From contig CANORX010000074.1 in assembly GCA_947569225.1 (NCBI GenBank), positions 1-5,560 on the forward strand: a stretch of 5,560 nucleotides of DNA, read 5' to 3'. The notes under the pieces were generated by a model that saw nothing but the letters and a program-made list of their open reading frames with translations, was not told the DNA's origin and searched no databases. The stretch comes from an uncultured Clostridia bacterium. GTDB lineage: Bacteria; Bacillota_I; Bacilli_A; RF39; UBA660. Shown here piece after piece: positions 1-5,315 of this stretch. Numbering within the stretch: the stretch's first letter is position 1; the number at the start of each line of letters is the position of its first letter. The position numbers and the translations under genes were made by a program.

Positions 1-2904
1 GAATGTGATGTTACTTATAATTGGAAACAATATGAACTTGATAAAAATAGAGCTTTTGCTAAAGGTAAAAAATATTATGATAAATGGCTAGAAGTATTTA
101 GTGAACAAATTGAAGAAAATGGGACTATTGCAGAAAGACCTAATCGAACTATTTATGGTATTATTAAACCTAAAGATTTAGATAAATGGACTGATATTGA
201 TAGAACTGCTGCAATTAATATTCTTCAAAAGAGAACTAGAGAAACTACTACTCAATATTATTATATGAAAGAAAGAGAAGTTCTTGACAAATATGGTATT
301 GATAGTGTTGAATATAAACAATGGTATAGAGATAATCATTATTTTGACCCTTATACTCGTACTATTAAACCTATTCGTATTTGGACTACTATGCAAATGA
401 TTAAAGACGATGGTTCAGCTGTTGTTGGTAATTATGAACCACGTATTAATCAAATGCATATTACTCCTAAAGAAGAACTTATTAATCCAGAATATAGTAG
501 TTTTGTTAATAAGTATAAAATAGGAACTGGATATGATAATACTGCTTATACTAATCTTAATGAGTATCAACTTGAACTTATGAATAAAGTAAATGAACTT
601 ATGAAAAAGTATTGTTTTACTAATAGTAATAAGAGATATGTTGATATGGGTTATCTTCCAGCTTTACCTAAATCTAAAGATATGACTGTTAAAGATTACT
701 TTGAACAAGCTCTTAGTTTTCTTGGTTGGACTGCTAATGTTCCTAATAATACTGGATGGAGAAATAATGAAGATTTAACTTTTGATAAAGATTATGATAT
801 TCCTAATCCTAGATTATCTCAATTAGCTAATAAAGATACACAACAACTTCCTACTATACCTAAATTTAAAGAGCCTAATGAAAGTGATGAAGAATTTAGT
901 AAACGTAAAGCTGCTGCTATTAAAGCTAGAGATGAGATTATTGAAAAGAATAATAAAATTCATAATGATATTCTTAATCGTAATTGGGAAGAAGTATTTA
1001 ATAGTTTCTTAATTGAAAGTAATAGATATAATGCTATTAAAACAGTTAAAAATCTTCTTTATACTGCCGACCAAATTATTACTAGTAATACTGCTTATGA
1101 TATAAATTATAAAGGTAGTATAACTGAAAATAGAGAAGCTAGTGCTGGTGGAGAAATTGAATATAAACAAGAACAACAAACTAGAACTAGTCAACATCTT
1201 AGAAGTTTTATACGTCGTCTTGTATTTGAACAATATAAAGATAATAAAACTCCTAATTTAGTTAAACTTGGTTCTCTTGCTCAAAACATTGCTGGTAGTA
1301 AATATATGATGATGAATATTACTGGTGGTATAGCTAACGTTCTTACTGGTTCTAGTAACATATTTATGGAAAGAGCTGCTGGTGAATATATTAATCTTAA
1401 AGATTGGGAAGCTGGTAAATCTGAATGGATTAAAGGAACTGTTAGTTATATGGCTAATATGTATAGTGAAAATAGTAGTACACTTCAAGATGCTATTATT
1501 AAACTTAGTCATGTAGTTGATTTTGATAGAGTAACTGAAGTTAGCACTGCTGAAGGTCTTAAAGAAAATATTCGTAGAGTTCGTGGATTATTATTTAGCC
1601 CTCAATCTGTTGGTGAGCATTATATGCAAAATGTTATGTTATTTGCTATGCTTAAATCTCATAGACTTGTTGATAATGGTAGAGGTGGTTATGATATAAT
1701 GAGTAAAGAAATGTATCATCGTAAAGCTGAACAAGATGCTCTTATGTCTGTAATAAATACTCCCCGTGGAGAGGAGAACCAAGCTCTTCTTGAACAATTC
1801 AATAAGTTCATGGATGAAGCTAAAGCTGATAATAAAAAACGAGCTAAATATAATCTATTTAAAGCTAATCCTATATTTGATTTTGTTAAAACTTATCTTA
1901 ATGAAGAACAACAAAGAGAATATATTGCTAAACGTAAAGAACTTATTAAGAATATTGATAAAGAGTTTGCTAAACTTCCAGATATTTATAATCAATTTGA
2001 ACTTAAAGATGGAATTGCTCAAATAAAATCTGATAGTAAACTTACTCTTAAAGAATATGCTAAATTTATTGGTAAAGTTCGTGAAGTAAATAAGAAAGTT
2101 CATGGTGTTTATGATAAACTTGGTTCTGCTAATATAGAACAACATTGGTTGGGTGGTACGGTTATGCAATATCATAAACATCTTTATCCTGGTTTTAAGA
2201 AACGTTATCGTTGGAACGGTTATTATAATGAAACTCTAGGTACTATTGAAAAAGGTAGTTATACTAGTCTTTATGATTATTTGACTATTCCATTTAAAGA
2301 AACTAACGTAGGAGAATTTAATAATGTTAGTTATTTTAATAAAGCATTCCAAACTTATGGTAAGAATTTGCTTTCATTTGCTGTTAATTTCAAACTTAAT
2401 TATGAACTTCTTCCTGAACATGAAAAAGCAAATATTAGACGTAATTTAGGTGATTTACTTTATGTAGGTGCTGCTATTATTGGAGCAATTGCTATAACTG
2501 GTATGGGAGGTGATGATGATGAAGGTATTATTTATAATCTTATGCTTTATCATGCTGACCGTCTTGCTTCTGAAGCTGCTTCATTTACTCCATTTGGAGC
2601 TTATGCTGAAGGTAAAAAATTATGGTCTAGTCCTGTTGCTATCGGACAAACTATTAATGACTTACTTGGTACTACTGCTATGGCTGCTAGATTCCTTATT
2701 GAAGAAGATTTCACAGAGGAATATACTACTGGTAGATATAAAGATATGAACAAGTTTGAAGTTATGGCTATACGTAATATACCTGTTATTCGTAGTATTA
2801 ATCGTGTTCTTGATTTACCTAATAATAATAGTTATTATAAACTTGATGAAAATATACTTAGTATTATACCTTATAAAGATATAGCTAAAGATATATTTGA
2901 ATAA
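1..2904 (+). CDS. C-terminal part of a giant phage protein, probably virion/capsid-cargo (5' end outside window)
   Basis: The frame is open from the first base, so this is the last 967 residues of a longer protein; the first Met, at residue 89, is internal and is not a convincing start. It ends at TAA 2902-2904. Seen: mostly helical, charged and Asn/Lys/Tyr-rich sequence; a Lys/Glu-rich, possibly coiled-coil stretch around residues 285-325; a Gly/Met/Asn-rich segment around 432-465 (MMMNITGGIANVLTG, then ERAAGEY); one strong hydrophobic segment around 819-837 ending in GGDDDEG; then a tail with RLASEAASFTPFGAY and a W-S-S-P-V-A motif. From memory, this tail style (hydrophobic helix, Arg/Glu helix, 'F.P' and 'SP.A' motifs) recurs at the ends of giant proteins near the RNA polymerase genes of crAss-like phages, some of which are packaged in the capsid and ejected. 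That family link is inference. It is the only plus-strand gene and is followed by a terminator. No enzymatic motif was recognised. A large polyvalent protein of another phage or plasmid is the main alternative. Confidence 0.85.
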   Translation, partial: ECDVTYNWKQYELDKNRAFAKGKKYYDKWLEVFSEQIEENGTIAERPNRTIYGIIKPKDLDKWTDIDRTAAINILQKRTRETTTQYYYMKEREVLDKYGIDSVEYKQWYRDNHYFDPYTRTIKPIRIWTTMQMIKDDGSAVVGNYEPRINQMHITPKEELINPEYSSFVNKYKIGTGYDNTAYTNLNEYQLELMNKVNELMKKYCFTNSNKRYVDMGYLPALPKSKDMTVKDYFEQALSFLGWTANVPNNTGWRNNEDLTFDKDYDIPNPRLSQLANKDTQQLPTIPKFKEPNESDEEFSKRKAAAIKARDEIIEKNNKIHNDILNRNWEEVFNSFLIESNRYNAIKTVKNLLYTADQIITSNTAYDINYKGSITENREASAGGEIEYKQEQQTRTSQHLRSFIRRLVFEQYKDNKTPNLVKLGSLAQNIAGSKYMMMNITGGIANVLTGSSNIFMERAAGEYINLKDWEAGKSEWIKGTVSYMANMYSENSSTLQDAIIKLSHVVDFDRVTEVSTAEGLKENIRRVRGLLFSPQSVGEHYMQNVMLFAMLKSHRLVDNGRGGYDIMSKEMYHRKAEQDALMSVINTPRGEENQALLEQFNKFMDEAKADNKKRAKYNLFKANPIFDFVKTYLNEEQQREYIAKRKELIKNIDKEFAKLPDIYNQFELKDGIAQIKSDSKLTLKEYAKFIGKVREVNKKVHGVYDKLGSANIEQHWLGGTVMQYHKHLYPGFKKRYRWNGYYNETLGTIEKGSYTSLYDYLTIPFKETNVGEFNNVSYFNKAFQTYGKNLLSFAVNFKLNYELLPEHEKANIRRNLGDLLYVGAAIIGAIAITGMGGDDDEGIIYNLMLYHADRLASEAASFTPFGAYAEGKKLWSSPVAIGQTINDLLGTTAMAARFLIEEDFTEEYTTGRYKDMNKFEVMAIRNIPVIRSINRVLDLPNNNSYYKLDENILSIIPYKDIAKDIFE

Positions 2905-2922
2905 GCTGGACTTGAATCTAGT

Positions 2923-2977
2923 AAAAAATAAGGGCTTGCCTATGGTATCACTACCTAGACAAGCCCTATTTATTTTA
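2923..2977. terminator. Bidirectional hairpin terminator between convergent genes
   Basis: An 8-bp perfect outer stem (2931-2938 with 2960-2967, AGGGCTTG/CAAGCCCT) encloses an inner stem (GGTA 2944-2947 with TACC 2952-2955, loop TCAC), joined by three more pairs around a single-base bulge. The plus strand continues with ATTTATTTTAT; the minus strand continues with TATTTTTTAC. It lies 26 bases after the stop of the giant gene and 12 bases beyond the stop of the opposing 60-residue gene, so it can end both transcripts. The C2939/A2959 mismatch on the plus strand becomes a G-U pair in minus-strand RNA, and the minus side also has the better T-tract. Confidence 0.85.
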
Positions 2978-2979
2978 TC

Positions 2980-3162
2980 TTAATTAAAACCATCATCATT
3001 ATTACCAATAACACACATAAGAATAACAAAAACTATAATACCAATAACAAATAGTTTTCCACTATATTTATCCATAGCTTCGTTATCACTAATATTATTA
3101 GCAACAGCTAATAGTTTAACACCACCAAATATAATACCAAGAAAAACAATAAATGCAACCAT
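2980..3162 (-). CDS. Small protein with two membrane helices, function unknown
   Basis: This encodes 60 residues from ATG 3162-3160 to TAA 2982-2980. Two hydrophobic helices are clear (about residues 2-20 and 36-54), separated by a short polar loop (ANNISDNEAMDKYSGK) and followed by an acidic/polar tail, NNDDGFN. It is therefore a likely helical hairpin in the host inner membrane. Size and topology would suit a small holin or another phage membrane factor, but many unrelated phage miniproteins look the same and no lysis enzyme is visible nearby, so no function is assigned. It stands alone: a terminator at 3201-3238 separates it from upstream minus-strand genes, implying its own promoter or readthrough, and the bidirectional hairpin follows it. 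The leader just before ATG is A/T-only (ATTATAATT), without a Shine-Dalgarno motif. Minus-strand codon use resembles its neighbours. Confidence 0.7.
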   Translation of the reverse strand: MVAFIVFLGIIFGGVKLLAVANNISDNEAMDKYSGKLFVIGIIVFVILMCVIGNNDDGFN

Positions 3163-3189
3163 AATTATAATATGTTTAAGTTTAATAAT

Positions 3190-3238
3190 AAGATAAAAAT
3201 AAACCTCAGTAGTAAGATTAGCTTATCTACCGAGGTTT
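3190..3238 (-). terminator. Rho-independent-type terminator, minus strand
   Basis: Arms 3201-3216 and 3222-3238 pair as AAACCTC/GAGGTTT at the base, then GTA/TAC and TAAG/CTTA, with a short apical loop and one bulge. In minus-strand RNA the hairpin is followed directly by a T-rich run (ATTTTTATCTTA, 3200-3189), whereas the plus strand continues with CAGTCATGCC and no T-tract. The A3208/C3231 pair is a mismatch on plus and a G-U wobble on minus. It probably stops readthrough from the minus-strand cluster and separates it from the two-helix miniprotein. Confidence 0.75.
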
Positions 3239-3274
3239 CAGTCATGCCAACGACTATAAGTTTAAGGATTAGTA

Positions 3275-3444
3275 GAACGCTCCGCTTCGCTACGCTCAAC
3301 TCCCCGTAGAGGATGGAATAGACTAGTATTTATTCAATCAATATAATCATTATCATTAATAACTATACTAATATTACTAGCATAACTACCATTCCATCCT
3401 CTACGGGGAGTATAGCGAAGAGTGCGTAGCACTCGTAGCGGTTC
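3275..3444. repeat. GC-rich inverted-repeat (palindromic) element of about 170 bp
   Basis: Two inward-facing arms flank an AT-rich centre of 71 bases (3320-3390). The inner core, 3299-3319 against 3391-3411, is a perfect 21-base inverted repeat starting ACTCCCCGTAGAGG. Outside the core the arms match in blocks: CTTCGCTA at 3285-3292 against TAGCGAAG at 3413-3420, and GAACGCT at 3275-3281 against AGCGGTTC at 3437-3444, with different spacers between blocks. The right arm also holds a perfect 6-bp mini-hairpin (GAGTGC at 3420-3425 with GCACTC at 3429-3434). The centre adds CTAGTA/TACTAG pairing (3323-3328 with 3375-3380). The arms are strikingly GC-rich in an AT-rich genome and look like two diverged copies of one unit set head to head. 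A MITE-like or palindromic mobile repeat, a recombination site, or a strongly folded RNA are all possible. No target-site duplication was seen. It occupies most of the 365-base gene-free stretch 3163-3527. Confidence 0.8.
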
Positions 3445-3456
3445 CAAGCTAACCAT

Positions 3457-3494
3457 TAAATTAAATAAAGCCAGCTCTATTATAGCTAGCTTTA
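3457..3494 (-). terminator. Terminator hairpin after the five-gene cluster
   Basis: An 11-position stem (3466-3476 with 3484-3494, arms AAAGCCAGCT and AGCTAGCTTT) has a 7-base loop. In minus-strand RNA it is followed by ATTTAATTTAATGG (3466-3453). One position, C3472/A3488, is a mismatch on plus and a G-U pair on minus. It begins 34 bases after the stop of the 149-residue gene and is the first plausible end of the leftward transcript. The T-tract is interrupted by A residues, so some readthrough is likely. Confidence 0.6.
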
Positions 3495-3527
3495 AGTATA
3501 ACATATAAACCATTAGCATTAATAGTA

Positions 3528-3977
3528 TCATCTCTTTAGACCATACTTAGCCCATTGAAGAACAAATCCAAGACCTTCCCAAATTTTATCTTCAGCTTTA
3601 ATTTGAGCATAATTAGCACCAACATTTAAATCAAAGTTTTCAGGTTTTACACAAGCTGCTTGACCATGAACTTCAAATCCAGTAAGACAAGTAAGAGTAG
3701 TATTAGTTGTTTTAGTACCAACTTTTACATTTTCAATACCTTTAATAAATCTCTTAATGTCATTTTCTTTAAGAGTATCTCCAGTAGGATCTTCAAGTTT
3801 ATAATAAGCTTTCTCAAACTCTTTAGCAGGACTCCAAGATTTATATCCATCTGGATAAGTTACTTCATAACCATCTTCTTCAAAAGAATGATTACCAATT
3901 CTATAACCTTTGTCATTTGCTTCGCGAGCTGTCATAGGAACAGCTTCAATCATTTTAACACCAATAAATTTAGCCAT
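3528..3977 (-). CDS. N4 gp49 / Sf6 gene 66 family phage protein with an N-terminal YPDGYxSW domain
   Basis: This encodes 149 residues from ATG 3977-3975 to TGA 3530-3528. The C-terminal part, about residues 93-142, matches the small phage family named after N4 gp49 and Sf6 gene 66 (Pfam Phage_gp49_66): NTTLTCLTGFEVHGQAACV, then KPENFDLNVG, then an A-x-x-KIWEGLGF end, in the usual order. The N-terminal part, about residues 9-60, carries MIEAVPMTAREAND and YEVTYPDGYKSWSPAKEFEKAY, a motif I recall at the front of other phage proteins of this type, after a 'PMT' start. The molecular function of the family is not known; members are small accessory early-type proteins in many tailed phages. No catalytic motif or membrane segment is visible. 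The start is supported by an A/T leader identical to that of the upstream 49-residue gene. It is last in the tightly packed cluster and is followed by a terminator. Confidence 0.88.
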   Translation of the reverse strand: MAKFIGVKMIEAVPMTAREANDKGYRIGNHSFEEDGYEVTYPDGYKSWSPAKEFEKAYYKLEDPTGDTLKENDIKRFIKGIENVKVGTKTTNTTLTCLTGFEVHGQAACVKPENFDLNVGANYAQIKAEDKIWEGLGFVLQWAKYGLKR

Positions 3978-3980
3978 AAT

Positions 3981-3995
3981 TTTAAAATTTAATTA
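3981..3995 (-). promoter_or_regulatory. A/T-rich translation leader of the gp49/66 gene
   Basis: Read on the minus strand, TAATTAAATTTTAAA ends exactly three bases before ATG 3977. The same 15 bases stand at the same distance before ATG 4146. There is no Shine-Dalgarno GGAGG; A/T-rich leaders are the usual initiation context in Bacteroidetes and their phages. The identity may reflect conserved function or simply copying of this segment along with the neighbouring gene. Confidence 0.5.
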
Positions 3996-3996
3996 T

Positions 3997-4146
3997 TTAT
4001 TTAATAGTAGTAGTAATTATTACAAATCTATCATCTACCGGTTCAACATCAATAGCCTGAAATTCTTTATATTCAGTATCTTCAACTAAAACAAATTTAT
4101 CTTCATCAAATTGTTGAAGTTTATCTATAAGTTCTTTAACTGTCAT
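3997..4146 (-). CDS. 49-residue small phage protein, MTVKELI family (copy 2)
   Basis: ATG 4146-4144 to TAA 3999-3997 gives MTVKELIDKLQQFDEDKFVL... ending in VDDRFVIITTTIK. The pattern 'MTVKELIxxLxxxDEDxxVxV' followed by a beta-rich tail ending in a V-I-I run is typical of a widespread class of tiny phage and bacterial proteins of unknown function, with a starting helix, an Asp-Glu turn and then strands. It is a paralogue of the gene immediately upstream (4162-4308): the first seven residues are identical and the DNA over the start is an exact 25-base repeat, but the C-terminal half has diverged freely. There are no cysteines here, unlike the other copy, which has three. Gaps of 15 and 19 bases to its neighbours place it inside the polycistronic cluster. 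Confidence 0.8.
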   Translation of the reverse strand: MTVKELIDKLQQFDEDKFVLVEDTEYKEFQAIDVEPVDDRFVIITTTIK

Positions 4147-4148
4147 AG
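4124..4148 (-). repeat. 25-base direct repeat over a gene start, copy A
   Basis: Positions 4124-4148 are identical to 4286-4310 over 25 bases. On the minus strand the repeat covers two bases before ATG, the codons for MTVKELI and two further bases. The two copies are 162 bases apart, about one gene length, which fits a tandem duplication of a small gene followed by divergence of the rest. Confidence 0.85.
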
Positions 4149-4149
4149 C

Positions 4150-4164
4150 TTTAAAATTTAATTA
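4150..4164 (-). promoter_or_regulatory. A/T-rich translation leader of the 49-residue gene
   Basis: TAATTAAATTTTAAA (minus strand) lies three bases before ATG 4146 and is identical to the leader at 3981-3995. Its first three bases are also the TAA stop of the upstream 48-residue gene, so termination there and initiation at 4146 are closely linked in space. No Shine-Dalgarno motif is visible. Confidence 0.5.
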
Positions 4165-4308
4165 ATCACTAACTATTATAACTTCTCCACAATTATTACT
4201 ATAATCACATACTTCATTAATAGAATTAATATCACCATTATAATCAATATATACTATTGATTCTTCATCGCAAGTTTTAAGCATTTCTATAAGTTCTTTA
4301 ACTGTCAT
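4162..4308 (-). CDS. 48-residue small phage protein, MTVKELI family (copy 1)
   Basis: ATG 4308-4306 to TAA 4164-4162 gives MTVKELIEMLKTCDEESIVY..., with a tail ending NNCGEVIIVSD. It has the same layout as its downstream paralogue: an N-terminal helix, a D-E-E turn, a strand (SIVYIDYNG), an acidic linker and a final hydrophobic strand. It contains three cysteines (positions 13, 34 and 40), none in a CxxC arrangement. The start lies three bases past the stop of the thioredoxin-like gene 4312-4590, so translation is probably coupled, and it lacks the A/T leader of its paralogue. Function is unknown; similar tiny proteins are common in phage early regions. Confidence 0.8.
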   Translation of the reverse strand: MTVKELIEMLKTCDEESIVYIDYNGDINSINEVCDYSNNCGEVIIVSD

Positions 4309-4310
4309 AG
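4286..4310 (-). repeat. 25-base direct repeat over a gene start, copy B
   Basis: This is the second copy of the 4124-4148 repeat, identical over 25 bases. It spans the start codon and the first seven codons of the 48-residue gene. Identity stops abruptly on both sides, although the proteins stay loosely alike for about eight more residues. Confidence 0.85.
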
Positions 4311-4311
4311 T

Positions 4312-4590
4312 TTATTCTTTTTTAAGTTTATTAATAATATCTTTAATATAATCACTAGGAAAACTACCTTCAAGTCGAGCTAATTCTTTTCTTTTATAAT
4401 CATTATCGACTTTAGTAATAACAGTAGTAGGAAATTTAGTAATTTCTTTTCTTAGAATATCATCTAGATTTGTATTACGAATATTAAGAGTAATATCACA
4501 ATTAGCTTCATTAATAGCATCAGTTATATTTTTAATTGCTATTTTACAAGCGTCACAACCATCTCTAGTAAAACAATCAATACGTATCAT
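4312..4590 (-). CDS. Thioredoxin/glutaredoxin-like protein with a CDAC active site
   Basis: This encodes 92 residues from ATG 4590-4588 to TAA 4314-4312. The layout is that of a compact thioredoxin fold: strand MIRIDCFTR, the redox motif C12-D-A-C15 at the start of a long helix (KIAIKNITDAINEA), strand DITLNIRN, helix DDILRKEI, the cis-proline loop K-F-P54-T with strand TTVI, strand RKELARLEG, and a C-terminal helix (SDYIKDIINKLK). Both hallmarks, CxxC and cis-Pro, are present, so thiol-disulfide exchange in the host cytoplasm is plausible; there is no signal peptide. In phages such proteins commonly serve ribonucleotide reductase or other thiol enzymes, but none is in view. Its start overlaps the stop of the 197-residue gene by four bases (ATGA), a translational-coupling arrangement. 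Its C-terminal half aligns with residues 61-93 of that protein, so the two are probably paralogues. An additional Cys6 lies in the first strand. Confidence 0.82.
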   Translation of the reverse strand: MIRIDCFTRDGCDACKIAIKNITDAINEANCDITLNIRNTNLDDILRKEITKFPTTVITKVDNDYKRKELARLEGSFPSDYIKDIINKLKKE

Positions 4591-5180
4591 AACACAATAG
4601 CATTATTTTTAACAGCTTCTTTAATAGTATTAGGAACTCTAAGAAGAGTATTCTTAATCATTTCAGTAGTAAGACTATCAGAATATACATAAGTAGCATA
4701 AGTTCTCCAACTATCTTTAATTACAACAGCAAACTTATTCGGATTATTAACATTAGTTTGAATATATTCTACTTTAGTATTCTGATATTTCCACATCCAA
4801 GCAATAGCATCAGCACACTTAGCACGAGTTATACAATCATGTTCATCAATAAACGCTTCAACAAATATATTATTTGTTTGTCTTGTAGGTTCATCTCCAG
4901 TAAGATAATTAATATCATTACGAAGTTCTTCCCAAGTAACAGAATTACTATATCGTTTATATTCTGTATCATCTCGATATATAATACAAGTAGGATATTC
5001 AGTAATATTCTTACCGGCAACAGCCTTTTCAAATATTATATCTTCAAGAATAAGATGGTCAGGAAGATTTTTAAAATTACATTGAACATTAGTACCAAAT
5101 AAAGCTATATCAATAGCTTCTCGCATAGCTTCTGTTTTATCTTTATCAGCACTTTTATAATAAAATTCAATTTTAACCAT
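4587..5180 (-). CDS. Degenerate thioredoxin-fold protein, probably two tandem domains, no CxxC
   Basis: This encodes 197 residues from ATG 5180-5178 to TGA 4589-4587. Residues 1-93 follow the thioredoxin order: strand VKIEFYYK, S-A-D-K where CxxC would sit, helix KTEAMREAIDIAL, strand VQCNFKN, helix ILEDIIFEK, cis-Pro loop E-Y-P63-T with strand CIIYR, strand YKRYSNS, and a helix, WEELRNDINYL. The stretch YPT...I...D..YKR...IN.L mirrors the 92-residue neighbour. Residues about 103-182 may be a second, more degraded copy (strand IFVEAFID, C116 and C122 spaced by five, long helix, strand VEYIQTNV, strands FAVVIKD and ATYVYSD, helix), lacking a cis-Pro; this is inference. Without CxxC in domain 1 it is unlikely to be a dithiol oxidoreductase; a binding or scaffold role, perhaps with its coupled partner, is possible. 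It is first in the cluster; the A/T-rich upstream 5181-5227 shows no clear promoter consensus. Confidence 0.75.
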   Translation of the reverse strand: MVKIEFYYKSADKDKTEAMREAIDIALFGTNVQCNFKNLPDHLILEDIIFEKAVAGKNITEYPTCIIYRDDTEYKRYSNSVTWEELRNDINYLTGDEPTRQTNNIFVEAFIDEHDCITRAKCADAIAWMWKYQNTKVEYIQTNVNNPNKFAVVIKDSWRTYATYVYSDSLTTEMIKNTLLRVPNTIKEAVKNNAIVL

Positions 5181-5227
5181 AGTATTCGTATAATATAATG
5201 AGAATTTATAAAATTAGCTATTTTAAA

Positions 5228-5296
5228 GCCCCACATTGAATGATAATCATATCGTGATAGATTAATCACAATAACAATTAAAATTCAATGTAGGGC
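5228..5296 (-). other. Long-stem branched hairpin in the intergenic gap
   Basis: A 14-position stem (5228-5241 with 5283-5296, ends GCCC/GGGC, inner part ACATTGAAT/ATTCAATGT) encloses a 41-base loop containing a second hairpin (GTGAT 5254-5258 with ATCAC 5265-5269). C5232/A5292 is a mismatch on plus and a G-U pair on minus, so the structure acts best in leftward RNA. It starts 20 bases after the stop of the upstream thioredoxin-fold gene and ends 48 bases before the next start. After the stem the minus strand reads TTTAAAATAGC, a weak T-tract, so it may be a terminator, an mRNA 3'-end stabiliser or a 5' leader structure of the five-gene cluster. Confidence 0.55.
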
Positions 5297-5315
5297 AAAA
5301 GAACTGTATCTATGA

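Noticed and set aside
1855..2181. Minus-strand 108-codon frame opposite the giant gene
   Set aside because: It is an antisense shadow with low-complexity Phe/Ile/Asn/Lys content; the giant frame covers it without a break.
3165..3245. Minus-strand 26-codon frame beginning MTETSVDKL
   Set aside because: It is made almost entirely of the terminator at 3190-3238 and its T-rich tail, with a low-complexity hydrophobic end.
3275..3444. CRISPR array or tRNA reading of the GC-rich repeats
   Set aside because: There are only two copies, in opposite orientation, with unequal arms; no regular spacers, and no cloverleaf or T-loop consensus on either strand.
3334..3531. Minus-strand 65-codon frame overlapping the stop of the gp49/66 gene by ATGA
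   Set aside because: The ATGA overlap is attractive, but the frame runs through the terminator hairpin at 3466-3494 and the whole right arm of the GC-rich palindrome, its first half is low-complexity Leu/Met/Ile, and no conserved domain is visible. It is probably spurious, though a short coupled peptide cannot be fully excluded.
3660..3992. Plus-strand 110-codon frame opposite the gp49/66 gene
   Set aside because: It is antisense to a recognised gene, rich in Ser/Phe/Ile from reverse-complemented codons, with no domain pattern.
4023..4030. TAGATTTG on the minus strand, matching the Bacteroides -7 pattern TAnnTTTG
   Set aside because: It lies inside the 49-residue gene, has no TTTG at the -33 distance, and such a match is expected by chance in AT-rich DNA.
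5218..5250. Ten-codon minus-strand frame MIIIQCGALK inside the long stem, a possible leader peptide
   Set aside because: Too short to separate from chance; no run of regulatory codons and no matching attenuator arrangement.
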